From Aestuariibacter sp. GS-14 (GTDB lineage: Bacteria; Pseudomonadota; Gammaproteobacteria; Enterobacterales; Alteromonadaceae), in contig NZ_VHIP01000002.1 of the NCBI RefSeq assembly GCF_006494365.1, positions 62,001 to 126,000 on the forward strand: DNA of 64,000 bases, written 5' to 3'. Position 1 is the stretch's first letter; each line of letters starts with the position of its first letter. The translations under genes were made by a program, and so were the position numbers. The notes under the pieces were generated by a model. The model was not told where the DNA came from, did not search any database, and worked only from the letters and a program-made list of their open reading frames with translations. Of this stretch, positions 28,146 to 36,713 are shown piece by piece.

Positions 28146-28811
28146 ATGGCCGGGAAAACCGCGAAACGGATTTTACTGACTGCACTTACCTTGTTTAACG
28201 AACGGGGAGAAAACAGTGTAACGTCAGTCGACATTGCCATGGAAATGGATATTAGCCCAGGTAACCTTTACTACCATTTTAAAGGCAAAGAGCTAATGGT
28301 AGACGCGCTGATTCAATGGCATAGTGACGAGATGCAGCAATTATTCCGCCCGGCTACACTGGACAAGGTGGCTGTTGAGGACTTCTTTTATTTTCTGGCC
28401 ATCATTATTGATAAGTTACAGGTGTTTCGTTTTCTGTATCGCAGCCCGGCTGACATTGCTGAGAAGTATCCTCGCGCCAAACGCTTGCACAAATTGCTGT
28501 TTAGTCAGTTGGAAAGTGGCTTGCTTACCCTCCTTCAGCGATTTGCCAAACAGTCACAGTTAGCTGCAACATCAGCCCAACAGCGCCTGATGGTCGACTT
28601 GATCAGCATGATCCTAATCCAAAGCGGCCAGTACGACGACTTACGCGCAGTGAATGATCCGGTTTCGCAAAAATTTCATGCGCTGAGTTTAATAATGACG
28701 GCATTGCTTCCCAGGTTTGCGCTGGAAGAAGACACGTTGCGTCAGTTGCAAAGCGCCATTGAACATCATTCGATGGCAAATCTCACCAATACCGATGTAC
28801 TGGAGGGCTAG
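28146..28811 (+). CDS. TetR/AcrR family transcriptional regulator
   Basis: A 221-residue repressor. ATG 28146, five bases after the DUF445 stop, is chosen; a longer frame would start inside DUF445. The helix-turn-helix lies in SVDIAMEMDISPGNLYYHF (about 26-44). The C-terminal ligand domain has its own character (FRFLYRSPADIAEKYPR) and resembles a TetR subgroup common next to acyltransferase and lipid genes. It lies between DUF445 and WS/DGAT, so it probably controls this operon. Ligand is unknown; fatty acyl-CoA is a guess. Confidence 0.88.
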   Translation: MAGKTAKRILLTALTLFNERGENSVTSVDIAMEMDISPGNLYYHFKGKELMVDALIQWHSDEMQQLFRPATLDKVAVEDFFYFLAIIIDKLQVFRFLYRSPADIAEKYPRAKRLHKLLFSQLESGLLTLLQRFAKQSQLAATSAQQRLMVDLISMILIQSGQYDDLRAVNDPVSQKFHALSLIMTALLPRFALEEDTLRQLQSAIEHHSMANLTNTDVLEG

Positions 28812-28817
28812 AGGAGT

Positions 28818-30260
28818 ATGGCTCGAAAGCTGACGTTTCTCGATAAATCGTTTTGGATCACTGAGTCACAGGCCAATCCCAAGCACGTAGCCTGTTTGCA
28901 AATCCTCTCGATACCAAAGGGGCAGGATCCCAAAGCTTATGTCACTGCGCTGCACAGCGAAATGCAAGGGTTTGCCAAAGCCTGCCCCCCCTTTAATTGC
29001 AAAGTTAAAGCCATTGGCATCTGGCCGTTGGGGTTGCAGCCGGTAAAAAACATGCAGATGGATTACCATGTGCAATGCCATCAAATTGCCAATATCGATG
29101 ACCGTGAAGCATTAGACAGTTTTGTTGCCCGTATGCATGAAACGCGGCTGGATCCGCAAAAGCCACTGTGGCAGTATCATTTTCTATACGACCCAACGCA
29201 CCACTCGTTCGCCATTTATGCCAGGGTGCATCATCTGTACGGTGACGGATCTACGCTGGTACGCTGGTTTCAGGCAGGGTATCTGGACGAACCCAAAACT
29301 GACGGCTTTATACCTCTGTGGGCAGTTAAGCGCCTGCGACATACACCTGCCAAACAATACAAACGGATCAAGCGAATAGGGCTGGGTGTCTGGGAATCCC
29401 TTATGATCGCAAAAGACATTTTTGTGATCTCCGTGGGGTTAATGCTGCGGTTACTTCGCATCAATCGCCATTACATGCCGGTGCCTTTTACCGGCACGCG
29501 AACGGTACTTACGGGGCAAGTTCAGCAAGGGCGGGCTGTGGCTACTCTGGATCTGGATTTTGGACGTATTCGGGCCTTAGCCAGACGCACCCGGGCATCG
29601 GCCAATGAAATACTACTTACTGCCTTCGATATAGGTGTACATAAATTACTGCAGGAGCACGGCCACGTATTTAAGCAGGCGCTTTACACCAATATGCCAA
29701 TTAATCTGCGCAAACCCGGTGAAAAAACCAGTGGCAATAAAATAGCCATTGTACCGGTGCAACTGGCCCATGCAGAGCACGACCCGTACCTGCGCTTGCG
29801 TCAGATTATATACCATCACCGCATTGTGAAATACGCAGCGCAACGAGCGCGGCCGGCCGCTTTCAGCGCTTATACCATTGGGATTCAGGCCATTGCTCTG
29901 GTGTTCGAATGGTTGCGAATTTCAAACTGGATGCGACCCATTGCCAATATTCTGATCTCAAATGTACCCGGCCCAACACATGCCAAATTCTTTAAAGACA
30001 GTGAATTGCTGGCGTGTTATCCCATTTCTACCATGACACCGGGTGGGGGGGTAAATATTACTCTGATGACCTACAACGGTACCGCCAACATCGGCATGGT
30101 GTGCTGCAATAAAACCATTAAGTCGCTGCAGCCCCTGGCTAAGTATTGCCGGGAAGCATTTGATATGCTGGAAGCCAGTATCGACGATCCTTCGCTTAAC
30201 ATTGACGACATAGGTGAGCACGTAGAAGAAGTACCGATGTCCATTGTTAGTGACACCTAA
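28818..30260 (+). CDS. Wax ester synthase/acyl-CoA:diacylglycerol acyltransferase (WS/DGAT) family
   Basis: A 480-residue acyltransferase that esterifies fatty alcohols or diacylglycerol with acyl-CoA to form storage lipids. The catalytic HHxxxDG motif is HHLYGDG at residues 138-144. Other family blocks are LDKSFWITES near the N terminus, NMPINLRKPGEKTSGN in the middle and ISNVPGPT near residue 385. It starts 6 bp after the TetR gene. With the patatin and phasins it suggests the organism stores neutral lipid, though family members vary widely in substrate and some do not make storage lipid. Confidence 0.88.
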   Translation: MARKLTFLDKSFWITESQANPKHVACLQILSIPKGQDPKAYVTALHSEMQGFAKACPPFNCKVKAIGIWPLGLQPVKNMQMDYHVQCHQIANIDDREALDSFVARMHETRLDPQKPLWQYHFLYDPTHHSFAIYARVHHLYGDGSTLVRWFQAGYLDEPKTDGFIPLWAVKRLRHTPAKQYKRIKRIGLGVWESLMIAKDIFVISVGLMLRLLRINRHYMPVPFTGTRTVLTGQVQQGRAVATLDLDFGRIRALARRTRASANEILLTAFDIGVHKLLQEHGHVFKQALYTNMPINLRKPGEKTSGNKIAIVPVQLAHAEHDPYLRLRQIIYHHRIVKYAAQRARPAAFSAYTIGIQAIALVFEWLRISNWMRPIANILISNVPGPTHAKFFKDSELLACYPISTMTPGGGVNITLMTYNGTANIGMVCCNKTIKSLQPLAKYCREAFDMLEASIDDPSLNIDDIGEHVEEVPMSIVSDT

Positions 30261-30304
30261 ATACAGAAGGGGTAGCATAGCGGCTTTTTGAACCGGAGCC
30301 GACT

Positions 30305-31147
30305 ATGTGGCACTGCCCCTTATGCCAGCACCCTTTGGCACTGCCGAATGCAGAACACCAGACTAAAACCTGGCGCTGTGACAATCGCCACAGTTTCGAT
30401 GAAGCCAAATCCGGCTACCTCAATTTACTCCCGGTTCAGCACAAACACTCCAAACAGCCCGGTGACGACAAAACCATGCTCAACGCCCGACGCTGTTTTC
30501 ACGACGGCAATGGTTATCTGCCACTGATGCAGGTGATTGCTGAAAAAATCCGTAAACACTCGCAGTTGACGTTATTACCGGAATTTAATTTGTACGATGC
30601 CGGTTGCGGAGAAGGCAGCTATCTGGGCGTTATTCAAGCATCATTGCAGGCCGAAGACCATCGCGTAATGGCATGGGGAAGTGATATTGCCAAGCACGCT
30701 GTCGATATCGCGGCAAAGCGCTTTAGTCACTGTCACTTTGCAGTAGCAAGTAGCGCAAGATTACCTGTTGCAGATAAGTCATTACACACAGTGCTACAAG
30801 TGTTTGCGCCAGGCCATGATTCAGAATACGCCAGAGTTATCGCCCCCGATGGTTTGTGTATTATGGTTGATCCTGGCCCGGATCACCTTTGGGAAATCAA
30901 GCAAGCCATTTACGACTCGCCGCGCAAGCATCAGGACAAAATGGGTGACATGCCCGGCTTTGAACTGCTTGAAAAAGAGTCGCTGAGTTTTACCATTGCA
31001 TTTACCAGTCAGGCAATGCGTAAGGCACTGTTGGAAATGACCCCTTACTACTGGCGGTTACCTATCGATAAAGCCGACGAACTGGTAAATGCTGACTTCG
31101 ACGTTACCGCTGATTTTGTTGTTCGCGTATTTAAGCGGGTAGCTTAA
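30305..31147 (+). CDS. rlmA: 23S rRNA (guanine-N1)-methyltransferase RlmA
   Basis: Methylates G745 (E. coli numbering) in 23S rRNA using S-adenosylmethionine. It has 280 residues. The N-terminal zinc finger uses Cys4, Cys7, Cys25 and His29 (WHCPLCQ and WRCDNRHSFD), followed by GYLNLLPVQ, typical of RlmA. The SAM-binding motif is YDAGCGEGSYLG near residue 100. It lies 44 bp after the WS/DGAT gene and may be read from the same promoter. Confidence 0.94.
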   Translation: MWHCPLCQHPLALPNAEHQTKTWRCDNRHSFDEAKSGYLNLLPVQHKHSKQPGDDKTMLNARRCFHDGNGYLPLMQVIAEKIRKHSQLTLLPEFNLYDAGCGEGSYLGVIQASLQAEDHRVMAWGSDIAKHAVDIAAKRFSHCHFAVASSARLPVADKSLHTVLQVFAPGHDSEYARVIAPDGLCIMVDPGPDHLWEIKQAIYDSPRKHQDKMGDMPGFELLEKESLSFTIAFTSQAMRKALLEMTPYYWRLPIDKADELVNADFDVTADFVVRVFKRVA

Positions 31148-31342
31148 CCCTCCTGTATTTAATACCTAAGCGGTTCTTTGGTGTAGCATGCTTTGTTATT
31201 TAATTCAGCAACCTACATGCAATTAATTCACCTGTGAAACGCCACAGGTTAATCCATTAAGTATTACTGCACACACCTGTTGGCAGAGCTTTATACAGTG
31301 CAAGCTTCCATTGCCTGATAATCTGTTGGTGTGTGAATAACA

Positions 31343-31430
31343 CAACTGGGCAAACCACGTGAAAGCGTGGGACGCAAAGTCACCGGTCTAAGGAGTGAAA
31401 ACTCTACGATAGCGGGATTGCTGGCCAGTT
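31343..31430 (+). ncRNA. Cyclic di-GMP-I (GEMM) riboswitch
   Basis: The conserved core is clear: GGGCAAACC at 31348-31356 region, a P1b stem CCACGT/GCGTGG closed by a GAAA tetraloop, GGGACGCAAAG, then the receptor side ACCGGTCTAAGG, a second stem, and ATAGCGGGATTGCTGG. The outer helix pairs AACTGG (31344-31349) with CCAGTT (31425-31430). Layout and fixed bases follow the Vibrio cholerae Vc2 riboswitch. It precedes the metzincin gene and lies on the same strand, 72 bp before its ATG. Upstream, 31148-31342 holds no gene. Confidence 0.94.
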
Positions 31431-31465
31431 AGCATCAAGGACCTGTGCTCAGGCTAACTTTCCGT

Positions 31466-31494
31466 TCCAAATGACCCTGAAATACCTATTTGGA
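31466..31494 (+). promoter_or_regulatory. Hairpin that pairs the Shine-Dalgarno sequence of the riboswitch target
   Basis: TCCAAAT (31466-31472) pairs perfectly with ATTTGGA (31488-31494). The ribosome site GGAG (31492-31495) lies in the right arm, seven bases before the ATG at 31503. This is the expression platform expected for translational control. No U run follows, so a terminator is unlikely. Confidence 0.65.
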
Positions 31495-31502
31495 GCAATA
31501 AA

Positions 31503-33617
31503 ATGACACGCATTACTCACATTAAATTGAGTATGATTGCCGGGGCAACCTGTGCAATTCTGGCATCAGCCAGCCATGCAGCACCACTGCCGCAAGTATC
31601 AGACAATCTACCACCTCAAGCACTTAAAAATGTACCGGAAGGCAAGTTAAAACAAACCTTGCTGCGCGTTCCGCAGCAAGCAAGAGATCGCGCTTTACAG
31701 CGCCTGGCCGACTTAGGCATTCCAACTGTTGATCAGCGATTCATGGACGCAGATAGCAGTGGCGAACTTTTCTACATTGAAGAAGGACTGGTAGAGGACG
31801 TAGAAGAAGCCGCAGAGGAAACAGGTGAACTCAACTCGTCTGACAGTGTATTGCCCGCGGTGGATGTATTTAAACTTCACACCAATCCCAATTCAGCCAA
31901 TAAGATTTTTCTGGATTTTGACGGCGGTTTGATTAGCGGAAAAGCATGGGGTGGCGGTGCTAGCTACGATACACAGCCGTTTGATTTAGACGGTAACCCA
32001 ACCGATTTTAACGATGCCGAGCGCGCGCGAATTCACGAGATATGGACCCGAATTGCCGATGACTTTGCGGCCTTTGATGTGGATATAACCACTGAAGCGC
32101 CAGAGAGTATGGGACCCAATACCGGTTGGTTATTGTTTACTAAAGATGCTGATAAAAACGGTAAAGCTATGCCCAGTCAGGGCGCCGGTGGGGTAGCGTA
32201 TATTGGCGTGTGGGGCAGAAGTAATTACACCTATTATCAGCCCGCACTGGTGTATTACAACCGTTTAGGCGGCGGTGCGGCTACCTTTATGGCTGAAGCA
32301 GGCTCACATGAAATGGGCCACAACTTTGGCCTGGGTCACGATGGAAACTCTACCACCAGTTACTACCGGGGAACAGGGGCCGACAACGATCCATCAAGCT
32401 GGGCGCCTATTATGGGGGTGGGCTACTACAAAAACGTTACGCAATGGAGCAACGGTGATTATCCTGATGCCAATCAACTGCAAGACGACATTGCCATTTT
32501 GCAAAGTCAATTAGGTGGTAGTTCGGATACATCGGGCAATGCTGAAAATCCCGTTGCCCTGGTGATCGACGAGCAAGGCCAGTTTAGTGCAACCAATCGC
32601 GAAGTCGACCCTGGTACGCTGATTGCTGCAAATAAAGGCAGTATTCAGGTAGCCGATTCCGACTGGTTTCAATTTAGTGCTGGCACCGGGCCGTTAACCA
32701 TCAATGCGACGCCTGCCTGGGATGCCTTTACCCGAACAGCCAGACGTGGTGGTAACCTGGATATTGGTTTAAGGCTTTACGATGCCCAGGGTACCCTGTT
32801 GGTAGAATACGCAGATAGCTACGAGACCAGTGCTTCAATCAGCACCACAGTTGCTGAAGGGCTGTATGTGCTGGAAGTGTATGGTACCGATAGCGTATAC
32901 GCGTCTGATTACGGCAGTCAGGGACACTACTATTTGCAAGGGGAGATTACGCTGGGTTCAGCAGACACCACTCCACCTGATCCAAATCCAATGGAGTTTG
33001 CACAGCAACCTGAGGCAACCAGTGCCTACAGTATTGCCATGGCGTCGGTGGTTGCTACAGACGACAGACAGGGCATTGTGTCTTATCAGTTTACCTGTAC
33101 ATACGGCGATGCATGTGTAAGCAGTGATTGGCAAACTGAAACTACCTTTACCGCAAATGGCTTAAGTGCTTCCAGTGAATATTGCTTTACTGTAAGCGCG
33201 CGGGATCTGGCTGGCAATGTTACCGAGCCTTCAGCTGAAATGTGTGCAACAACAAACGATGCACCCGTTGAGCTAACCGCGCCTGTTGCGCCATCAGGAC
33301 TCACTGTGACCGATGGACAGGATGGCACGGCAGTACTTTCATGGACAGACAACAGCGACAATGAAACTACCTTTGAAATTGAGCGTGAAAAAGAATTTAA
33401 GGCAGGCCGCTATAAATTCACACAACTGGTTGCCAGTCTGGCAGAAAATACCGAGTCCTTCACCGATTCAAGTGGCACCGGCTCCTATATCTATCGCGTG
33501 CGGGCTGTGAACAGTGCAGGTAGCTCCGACTGGACTTCGTGGAGTGAAGTCACGGTTACCTCAGGTAGCACGGACGGTGTTAACAAGCCATGCCGCGGGA
33601 AACAATGCTCGCTGTAA
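31503..33617 (+). CDS. Secreted metzincin zinc protease with fibronectin type III domains
   Basis: A 704-residue secreted protein. The signal peptide ends near Ala26. A propeptide-like region follows to about 120. The zinc motif HEMGHNFGLGH at 269-279 is the HExxHxxGxxH metzincin signature, with a Met-turn candidate in APIMGVGYY, so it is a reprolysin-like protease. Residues about 340-490 look like a pre-peptidase C-terminal domain (GTLIAANKGSIQVADSDWFQF), then two fibronectin type III-like repeats at about 500-690. The tail ends NKPCRGKQCSL with two Cys. The riboswitch places it under c-di-GMP control, consistent with an adhesion or matrix-remodelling role; the target is unknown. Confidence 0.88.
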   Translation: MTRITHIKLSMIAGATCAILASASHAAPLPQVSDNLPPQALKNVPEGKLKQTLLRVPQQARDRALQRLADLGIPTVDQRFMDADSSGELFYIEEGLVEDVEEAAEETGELNSSDSVLPAVDVFKLHTNPNSANKIFLDFDGGLISGKAWGGGASYDTQPFDLDGNPTDFNDAERARIHEIWTRIADDFAAFDVDITTEAPESMGPNTGWLLFTKDADKNGKAMPSQGAGGVAYIGVWGRSNYTYYQPALVYYNRLGGGAATFMAEAGSHEMGHNFGLGHDGNSTTSYYRGTGADNDPSSWAPIMGVGYYKNVTQWSNGDYPDANQLQDDIAILQSQLGGSSDTSGNAENPVALVIDEQGQFSATNREVDPGTLIAANKGSIQVADSDWFQFSAGTGPLTINATPAWDAFTRTARRGGNLDIGLRLYDAQGTLLVEYADSYETSASISTTVAEGLYVLEVYGTDSVYASDYGSQGHYYLQGEITLGSADTTPPDPNPMEFAQQPEATSAYSIAMASVVATDDRQGIVSYQFTCTYGDACVSSDWQTETTFTANGLSASSEYCFTVSARDLAGNVTEPSAEMCATTNDAPVELTAPVAPSGLTVTDGQDGTAVLSWTDNSDNETTFEIEREKEFKAGRYKFTQLVASLAENTESFTDSSGTGSYIYRVRAVNSAGSSDWTSWSEVTVTSGSTDGVNKPCRGKQCSL

Positions 33618-33653
33618 ATCAAATGAGAAATTGCAGCAACACATAATCAGAAA

Positions 33654-33680
33654 AGCACTTAGGGATAAGTGCTTTTTTTG
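33654..33680 (+). terminator. Rho-independent terminator after the metzincin gene
   Basis: Stem AGCACTTA/TAAGTGCT with GGGA loop, followed by seven T. It is just before the end of the convergent next gene. Confidence 0.9.
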
Positions 33681-33684
33681 TACA

Positions 33685-34458
33685 TTACTCCGTAAAATAA
33701 AACCGCAGGCTTTTTTCTTCCACCACTACTCGTTTGCCCCAACGGGCAAATAAAAACTCCCGCCAAACGTTGTCACTGAGGGTGTAACCTACCGCTCTGG
33801 TTTCGAGTTCGCGTAAGAGTTGCTGTTCAATTTTGGGTTTGTGGAAGTCCAGAATACGTTGTGTGTTGCCCTGTAAATATAACTGCAAGTAGGCCAGGGC
33901 GTGTTCGGTAGAACCGGCCGTTACAATGCTCAGTGCTGAGCGAATTGGCTGCCCAAGCAGCGAAGATAAACCTGATAACGGTCCTGGTATCAGTTTGTCT
34001 ATGATGAACTGGGTGTCTTTAATCAAACTGTAGCGGTCATTTAGCAGGTGCACTACATCCACTTTTACGTCGGTAAAGCGCAAGGTGCGACTGGCAGGGT
34101 AGTAATTGGGCAGGGCGCTTATTGAAACGGCAACATGAGCCCGGTAAATAGCGGAGCCAAGGGCGCGAATTTCTACCGCACAAAATAGCTGCAGGGTTAA
34201 TCGATTGGTACTGACTGGCATAGTTAATTGGCCTTCCAGGCATTCAAAACTGCCTTCGCCAATCGGTACTTCCAGCGGTATTTTTACAGGAAAATAAGGG
34301 CGTACGATGTCGTTGAGTTCGGCTTCGCTAAATGCGTCGAAGGTGAGCCTGCCGGTTTTCAGCAAACAGTAGCCTACCAGTACGTGTAGTTTGTCCTGCC
34401 AGCTCAACTGCGATAATGCCAACACCCTGTCTGTCCTCTGTCTCTTGTTATTTTGCAA
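33685..34458 (-). CDS. Conserved hypothetical protein, YceB-like (DUF1439-like)
   Basis: A 257-residue protein without a signal peptide. The arrangement of beta strands (GEGSFECLEGQLTMP, TLRFTDVKVD) and the late helix resemble the DUF1439/YceB lipid-binding-type fold, but no lipobox is present, so it is cytoplasmic or membrane-associated. I cannot assign a family with certainty. Its ATG is the complement of 34456-34458. It lies between the metzincin terminator and the divergent cyclase gene. Confidence 0.6.
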   Translation of the reverse strand: MQNNKRQRTDRVLALSQLSWQDKLHVLVGYCLLKTGRLTFDAFSEAELNDIVRPYFPVKIPLEVPIGEGSFECLEGQLTMPVSTNRLTLQLFCAVEIRALGSAIYRAHVAVSISALPNYYPASRTLRFTDVKVDVVHLLNDRYSLIKDTQFIIDKLIPGPLSGLSSLLGQPIRSALSIVTAGSTEHALAYLQLYLQGNTQRILDFHKPKIEQQLLRELETRAVGYTLSDNVWREFLFARWGKRVVVEEKSLRFYFTE

Positions 34459-34603
34459 CTAAAAAGTTTACACGCGAGCGGCATGGTAACAAACCTGTTA
34501 CGCACCACCACGTATTAATGGCGATTTATTTGTAACTAGCATACACCTTCCTGAAAAAACCGGTTATTCTTGTAACAGTATTAGGATTAAGAACAGGGCG
34601 TTA

Positions 34604-36574
34604 ATGACTTCGCGGCAATCGTTAACAGTGAATCAAAACCTGACTATTCGGTTGCTACGGGTACTGCGGTATAACAAAGCACGGATTGAGCGGGCGCTGG
34701 CGCTATTGCCAGACGAACACAAACCCCTGTTCCATGTGTTGCCTTTCCTGTTGCATATCAACCATCCCGAATTCCCCGGCTATGTAAACAATAGCGATGT
34801 ACCTATTGGACTGAATAACTTTTCCTTCCGGGACGAAATCAAAGACGCATTGATGGATTTCTTTCCAATGCAACAGGTGTTGATTGAAGATATTAAGCAA
34901 ATCTGGCCGAGACAACGTGCCATTGATGCCTTGTTGCTGATGGGCAGTATTGGCACTATTGCACAATCAGAAGAATCGGATTTTGACTACTGGGTGTGTA
35001 TCGACGGCAAAGCGCATTCAGAAGAGGGATTGGCGTTATTGCAGCAAAAACTCACGGCGATAGAGCAATGGGTTCAGGAAACGTACAACATTGAAGTGCA
35101 TTTTTTCCTGTCTGATATCGACAAAGTTCGCAACAATGATTTTGGTATTGCTGAGGGGGAGAGCGCGGGTTCTGCCCAGGCGGTATTGCTGAAATCTGAA
35201 TTTTATACCACCAATATTCTGGTGGCGGGCAAAGCACCGTTTTGGTGGCTGGTACCTGAATCTACCACACAACAGCAATATTATGCGTTGCGGGACCACC
35301 TTAAAGAAGGTGGCTCTCCTGATCCCGACTGGTTTATGGATCTGGGACACATTGAACGCCTCGATCCTAACGAACTGTTTGGCGCGGCTATCTGGCAACT
35401 TGGCAAGGCCATGGATTCGTCGTTTAAGTCGGTGATTAAAATGGCCAAGCTCGAGGTGTTCTTAGAGAACGTGGGTAGTGAACTGCCCTTGTGTAATTTG
35501 TTGAAAAAGCGGGTGCACAATGGTGATGAAGCGCCAGGTAACGTGGCTACTATTGATCCCTATGCGTTAATGTTCGACCAGGTGATAGCCCATTATGAAG
35601 CCACTGGCGATGAGGACGTCGTGCTGTTGTTGCGCCAGTGCCTGTATATCAAGTGCGACTGTGAACTCAGTAAAGCTGCTAAAGAAGGCGATGCGTCGTT
35701 TAAACGCCGAATTATGATTGGCTATGTTAAACGGTGGGGGTGGGACCGCAATCAGCTTGTTCATTTGGACAATCTGGATAACTGGTCGTTTCAGGAGAAA
35801 ATTCAGTTATTCAGGCGAATTCACCAGTTTCTGATCCTGTGTTACCGGCGTATGTCGGGCAAAATGCCCAAAGACAACCAGTTGGTGAGCCAGGAAGACA
35901 TGACCGTATTGGGCCGGCGTCTCGATACGTTTTATTCGAAAAAGCCCAATAAAATTGAGTTTTTGCGCAGTGGCCTTGATGAACTGGTGTATTGTTCCAC
36001 AGTAACCGTAAAACTTAACCGCCGTAAAAACGGCACGCCACTTTGGACAGTGTATTCCGGCGACCAACTGGGTAAGCTCAATAAGGGGGTAGAGAAAACC
36101 CGCATCACTAACGCGGCCTGTCTCGTGAGGTTAATGCTATGGTGCATCTGCAATCGGGTAATTGATGCCAATACTGAAATCTTATTGGATTACGATACCG
36201 ACCCCATTACCGAAAATGATTTATATCAGTTTGTTAAACATGCAGTGAATTTGTTTCCCCCCGTTAAAGTGAATTCACTGCCACGCAGTGCATTGATCTC
36301 ACAGCAAAAAATCTCTGCATGTCTGGTTGTATTGAATTTTACGACATCCCGGTTAAAAGCAACGGTAGAAGACGTGGTCGTTATTTACTCAACGTCATGG
36401 GGCGAGACCTTTCTGGCAAATGGTGTGGAAGCGCTCAACAGCATTTGGTACGACTTACAGGAAATGCCCGCCGGATCAGAGTGTTGTGCGTTTGCACCAC
36501 AAAGCAGCCAGCGACAACGGATATTTGATGCGTTTCGTGAAAGTGCCGATCACGCATTCTTGTTGTTGAGTTAA
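34604..36574 (+). CDS. Class I adenylate cyclase, short form
   Basis: A 656-residue protein related to E. coli CyaA (848 residues). The nucleotidyltransferase signature is GSIGTIAQSEESDFDYWV, aligning with GSTSSVGQSCSSDLDIWV; the paired acidic residues DFD are the predicted metal ligands. Downstream blocks GSAQAVLLKSEFY and FGAAIWQLGKAMDSSFK also match CyaA. The sequence ends after the position where CyaA's C-terminal regulatory part begins, so about 190 residues that respond to glucose-enzyme IIA signalling are missing. It should make cyclic AMP from ATP, but activity must be shown. It has no operon partner. Confidence 0.85.
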   Translation: MTSRQSLTVNQNLTIRLLRVLRYNKARIERALALLPDEHKPLFHVLPFLLHINHPEFPGYVNNSDVPIGLNNFSFRDEIKDALMDFFPMQQVLIEDIKQIWPRQRAIDALLLMGSIGTIAQSEESDFDYWVCIDGKAHSEEGLALLQQKLTAIEQWVQETYNIEVHFFLSDIDKVRNNDFGIAEGESAGSAQAVLLKSEFYTTNILVAGKAPFWWLVPESTTQQQYYALRDHLKEGGSPDPDWFMDLGHIERLDPNELFGAAIWQLGKAMDSSFKSVIKMAKLEVFLENVGSELPLCNLLKKRVHNGDEAPGNVATIDPYALMFDQVIAHYEATGDEDVVLLLRQCLYIKCDCELSKAAKEGDASFKRRIMIGYVKRWGWDRNQLVHLDNLDNWSFQEKIQLFRRIHQFLILCYRRMSGKMPKDNQLVSQEDMTVLGRRLDTFYSKKPNKIEFLRSGLDELVYCSTVTVKLNRRKNGTPLWTVYSGDQLGKLNKGVEKTRITNAACLVRLMLWCICNRVIDANTEILLDYDTDPITENDLYQFVKHAVNLFPPVKVNSLPRSALISQQKISACLVVLNFTTSRLKATVEDVVVIYSTSWGETFLANGVEALNSIWYDLQEMPAGSECCAFAPQSSQRQRIFDAFRESADHAFLLLS

Positions 36575-36641
36575 ATGCATCTTTACTTTCACCTATAACA
36601 AATACTTTGCAGCACTATGGGAATTGCGTTAGCCTTAAGTT

Positions 36642-36658
36642 AACTGGTACGACCATTT
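36642..36658 (+). promoter_or_regulatory. FadR operator-like site upstream of the GMC oxidoreductase
   Basis: AACTGGTACGACCATTT agrees with the FadR consensus AACTGGTCNGACCAGTT at 14 of 17 positions, with perfect AACTGGT and GACCA. It lies 55 bp before the start codon, in the usual place for repression. Confidence 0.6.
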
Positions 36659-36713
36659 CGGCATCCACAGATTAAGCCAGATAAAGCCAAAGAAACAGAG
36701 CAAGGAATACGTC

